Origin: Synura sp. LO234KE
Lineage: Eukaryota > Sar > Synurophyceae > Synurales > Mallomonadaceae
Direction of reading: 5' to 3'
NCBI GenBank assembly: GCA_015143735.1
Contig: VKHC01000625.1
Span: 1-10,505, forward strand
DNA length: 10,505 nucleotides
Both the position numbers and the translations under genes were made by a program. This document shows positions 7,928 to 10,505 of this stretch, one piece after another; the first letter of the stretch is position 1, and each line of letters opens with the position of its first letter. Under the pieces are notes generated by a model that saw only the letters and a program-made list of their open reading frames with translations, was not told where the DNA came from and made no database searches.

Positions 7928-7942
7928 TCGTCACGCCTTGCT
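7928..7942. repeat. Right copy of putative 15-bp target-site duplication
   Basis: This is the exact repeat of 810-824. Endonuclease-like coding ends at its left edge and AT-rich flank begins at its right edge, which fits the outer end of the inverted 5' arm. Confidence 0.6.
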
Positions 7943-8901
7943 ACTGCTATGGCAATTTTTACATTTGTAGAACTTAAGCGGTTCTGCCGTGTAAAAATAT
8001 AAGTTTCACTCAAGTGTTATACTTAAGTGATACTTAAAGTAATACTTTGGAAGAAGCTCAAATATCGAACAGTGTTTTTTACTTTCTTTCAGAAAATCGG
8101 TTAGTGATTGAAATTTTTCTCGACCATTTCGTCGAGGAGTTTAGCTTAATGAATATTGGGAATATCGCAAAGTTGCTTAGCATTACGAGCAATTGAAGAT
8201 CTTTATTCTCTTTAATACTTTCCGTCTTGTATTCCAGTTCTTTTCAGTGCGACGAAAGAAACGATTATGTTTTCTTAACACACTGAACATATATTTAAGT
8301 TATCAGTGATTCCTATATCCCTGACGTAAATTTTTCTTCAAAGTCGTCTCTGTCAAAGTCGTACCCTTGTACAGTCTGTAGCCCTTCTATAATCCTTGGT
8401 GAACTGCTATAGCTGTTTCATCTATAGTCCAACAAGCAGTTACTATGGTCTACCTAGCATTCAGTCTGCTATAGCTTGTCCACTTAGCTACTTCTACTGC
8501 AGCTGGGACTTTAGTGGTAGACTTTAGATGATACCAGACAGCGTGGAGTTTTGTCCACTGACGTTTAGAATCGTAAGTTTTACTAGAATCACCTAAAGGA
8601 GTGCTGACGCGTGCTAAAATTTTCTTTGATGTGCACTTTATTGGATACATTTGTCGGTTTTAACTTACTTCTTCCTCACGGGCACACAACAGTGGCGAAT
8701 TTTCTAATGATTAAAGACGTTTTAGTCATTACTACAATACTCCCAACTGCGTTATGTCACATCAGGTTCATCACTTCCTTACCGTACTTCACTAAGTCTC
8801 AATCAGTAATTACATAATTGCGCCAACCTTGAAATGCTTCTTCCCTTCCAATTTCAGGGATTCTTTGATTGCTGCAGTGAAGCACTTTCTGTGCTTTTCA
8901 A
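7943..8901. other. AT-rich flank, no recognised gene
   Basis: The composition drops abruptly to AT-rich after the duplication. The longest open frame (+, 8611-8817, 68 codons) has no motif and poor coding character. Short repeats stand out: ATACTT spaced 11 and 12 bases apart at 8019, 8030 and 8042; the palindrome ACTTAAGT at 8021-8028; CTGCTATAGCT twice (8404-8414 and 8466-8476); ACTTTAG at 8508-8514 and 8521-8527. A pyrimidine tract ending in CAG at 8857 resembles a splice acceptor, but no exon could be confirmed. Confidence 0.5.
8019..8048. repeat. Short ATACTT-based degenerate tandem repeat
   Basis: Three ATACTT copies begin at 8019, 8030 and 8042, spaced by 11 and 12 bases, with an ACTTAAGT palindrome inside the first unit. 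TAAAGTAATACTTT (8035-8048) recurs at 10388-10401. Confidence 0.45.
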
Positions 8902-9072
8902 ATGTACCTTACCAAATTGTTTGCTGGCGTTTTCAATGCAGCGAAGTCTGTCGAGCTCACGCCAAACAAGTCACACCAGCTGAAGAGGCAGGCGAGCATA
9001 AAAGCCTCATTTTATGCCAATGTTAGGGGGATAAAATCAGCTCTTTTGCGCACAAAACTTAAAAAGGTATAA
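8902..9072 (+). CDS. Small basic ORF, 56 codons, possible exon; unrecognised
   Basis: ATG at 8902 opens a 56-residue frame ending TAA at 9070-9072. The start, MYLTKLFAGVFNAAKSVEL, could form an amphipathic helix; the rest is strongly basic (LKRQASIKASFY, LLRTKLKKV) and lacks acidic residues. The composition looks more protein-like than other frames in the flank. TTTTCAATGCAG ending at 8941 would serve as a splice acceptor in the same frame, and AAG|GTATAA at 9064-9072 resembles a donor that overlaps the stop, so it could equally be an internal exon starting at 8942. No family is recognised, and a chance ORF remains quite possible. Confidence 0.22.
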   Translation: MYLTKLFAGVFNAAKSVELTPNKSHQLKRQASIKASFYANVRGIKSALLRTKLKKV

Positions 9073-9443
9073 TGATTTTAATACATAAACATACCATGAT
9101 TTTTTGGAGTAATCTCATACAGATATTACCACTTGCGGAGGTTCAAGGTAATGACGTCAATCATGATTTGATAATTCGCTCCCGGCATCGCTCAGTCGCT
9201 CTAGCTTTTGCTTAGTCCTAACAAAAGTGCATCTGGATGGACACTAGTAGCTTCATTCTCATTGTATTTCAACTGGAACGCCAGAACACTTACCTCTCAT
9301 TGTATTTCTTCTTCTTGTCAATCTGTTTCTGTCGTCACAGCAATTATTGTTGATTCGAAAAGGAAGCCTGGCAGTCCGCCTCTGGGGGCGTCCATACATC
9401 ACTGCCCATATATCACTTACCTGGCAGGTTGGCCACAAGTAGG

Positions 9444-9487
9444 ACTTCAGTTCTGAACCAACTAAACTTCAGCTCTGAAGGTTTAGT
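9444..9487. repeat. Direct repeat overlapping a near-perfect 12-bp hairpin
   Basis: ACTTCAGTTCTGAA (9444-9457) recurs with one mismatch at 9466-9479, a period of 22 bases. The second copy lies within an inverted repeat: ACTAAACTTCAG (9461-9472) pairs with CTGAAGGTTTAGT (9475-9487), with one bulged base and a two-base centre. Confidence 0.5.
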
Positions 9488-10387
9488 AGTACTTTGCGGT
9501 ATACATATATATAACGTATTTCTAAGTACGCGCACTTTAGTACGGAATTTTCTACGCGGATGTACAAAAGGTATGCTACTATCACTGACTCCGGTCTAAA
9601 ATATTGCTTTTATCTGTTTGAATAAACTCAAATGAGAACAACCAATGTCAATTTTACATAAACAAGAAATATGACGACACGAAGACAAGCTCCACTCCCT
9701 GCAACCTCAACAGACAGATTCTTTCTTCCTGGTGGTATCTTTAGTAGTTTTACCATATGTACTCCTGGTAGCGGCTGCTGATGGTGGCAAGACCCGTGGT
9801 GGTGAATTGTGATTATAAAAATTTTGATGTTAATATGGCTGAAGGCATCAGCAGGGGGGGGGAACGATGCTGAATCGTATGACCATTCCAACACCAGCCA
9901 ACATTATAAACGTGGCGTACCAAAAGAATTGCCGCGGTGCGTCCCGCCCGGGTATCAGTGTACCAAAATCCGTCCTAAAGCACGCAACTTTTAGGAAAGC
10001 TTAATTGTCGCAAAAGGTGTACCGTAAGAGCACCGTACATTAGTAGAAGATTTGTTATAATTTTATATTGCTTAGTAAATTGAAGTTTTTGCTTTTGCAA
10101 AATACTTCAGTAGATAGTCTAAAACTAAAGTATCCGTAAAACAATATTACTTAATGTTCCTAAGCATTTGTAGTCGCCTACTTAAGAGTATTTTAGTGAT
10201 GCTAAGGTAAAGCTTAATATGCTAAAGTTTTGCTGAAATGAATCTTAAATTTCTTAAGCTTTGCTCTGTGTTTTTGTGTGGTAGTAAAAATTTTGGTTTT
10301 ACAGACGATTCTTTACTCAAGTCTAAGGAAGAACATCTGAAGTACAACTATACTATTTCCAATATGAGATCCAACTTTAGAAATATG

Positions 10388-10440
10388 TAAAGTAATACTT
10401 TAGTCACACTTTGGACGGCACTTTACTAGCAGTACTTTAG
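10388..10440. repeat. Cluster of ACTTTAG / CTAAAGT-type motifs
   Basis: Within 53 bases there are TAAAGTAATACTTTA (10388-10402, two 7-base arms around one base), ACTTTGG, ACTTTAC and ACTTTAG (10434-10440), forming an irregular array. The first of these shares 14 bases with 8035-8048. Confidence 0.45.
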
Positions 10441-10505
10441 GAAAATTTTAACGGATACTATCGAATAAGTCTCAAAAGTTTGGCTCTGCCTGCCTATTGG
10501 AGGGG

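Larger units (their letters stand above)
9073..10505. other. AT-rich flank with dispersed ACTTTAG motifs, no recognised gene
   Basis: No coding region could be supported. It holds a TGACGTCA octamer (9152-9159, the CRE-type bZIP palindrome, without promoter context), a run of nine G at 9854-9862, a hairpin at 9461-9487, and ACTTTAG or its complement at 9534, 10125, 10222, 10374, 10397 and 10434. Open frames on either strand between 9628 and 9994 are short and overlap each other without motif support. The last 150 bases are the densest in ACTTT sequences. Confidence 0.5.

Noticed and set aside
9415-9423. Perfect CAG|GTAAGT splice-donor consensus on the - strand
   Set aside because: No coding frame leads into it and no matching acceptor or exon was found; a nine-base match is expected by chance at low frequency.
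9628-9894. - strand 88-codon frame and a + strand 36-codon frame from ATG 9671
   Set aside because: Both have some protein-like patches, but they overlap on opposite strands, contain no motif that I can defend and run into a nine-base G run.
1-10505. CRISPR arrays, tRNA, rRNA and bacterial operons
   Set aside because: No regularly spaced repeats, no tRNA T-loop with matching arms and no rRNA-like stretch were seen on either strand.

Overview
The window looks like nuclear DNA from a eukaryote of uncertain lineage. An AT-rich, gene-poor background is interrupted by one long GC-richer block (about 825 to 7927) that encodes the proteins of a non-LTR (LINE-type) retrotransposon. There are no bacterial features: no operons, no Shine-Dalgarno-led gene chains and no rRNA or tRNA. 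The sequence does not fix the lineage. An EN-RT-RNase H LINE, ankyrin repeats and AT-rich spacers would suit an alga, an oomycete, another protist or a fungus-like organism.

Layout: (1) 1-207, the C-terminal end of an ankyrin-repeat protein on the + strand, ending TGA TAA. (2) 208-809, AT-rich spacer with a perfect 9-bp hairpin, a 14-bp palindrome and a small unassigned GC-rich patch. (3) 810-824, a 15-bp sequence that recurs exactly at 7928-7942 and is read here as the target-site duplication. (4) 825-7927, a decayed LINE of about 7.1 kb. (5) 7943-10505, AT-rich sequence with no recognised gene, one weak small ORF, several hairpins and an excess of the heptamer ACTTTAG.

Most of the LINE (about 7125 down to 825) reads on the - strand, in the order: apurinic-type endonuclease (C-terminal two thirds, GGDFN and SDHRPL motifs), linker, reverse transcriptase (WDMSKAFD, GTGQGD, YADD), thumb and connector, a Zn-knuckle-like segment, a domain resembling the RNase H1 N-terminal hybrid-binding domain (visible only after reading a third frame at 1930-1757), and an RNase H domain with all acidic residues and the histidine in place. 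The missing N-terminal part (upstream polypeptide plus the LNVNG start of the endonuclease) lies on the opposite strand at about 7126-7927. Its internal end stops where the - strand copy begins. This is the architecture of a 5'-inverted (twin-primed) LINE insertion.

The element is not intact. The inferred reading frame needs about ten or more frame changes and crosses six in-frame stops, all TAA or TAG and none TGA. Both the decay pattern (indels outnumber stops, at least two at short runs of one base) and the stop-codon bias are worth testing, either as assembly indels or as UAA/UAG-to-Gln reassignment. Domain calls are from motifs read by eye; no database search was possible.
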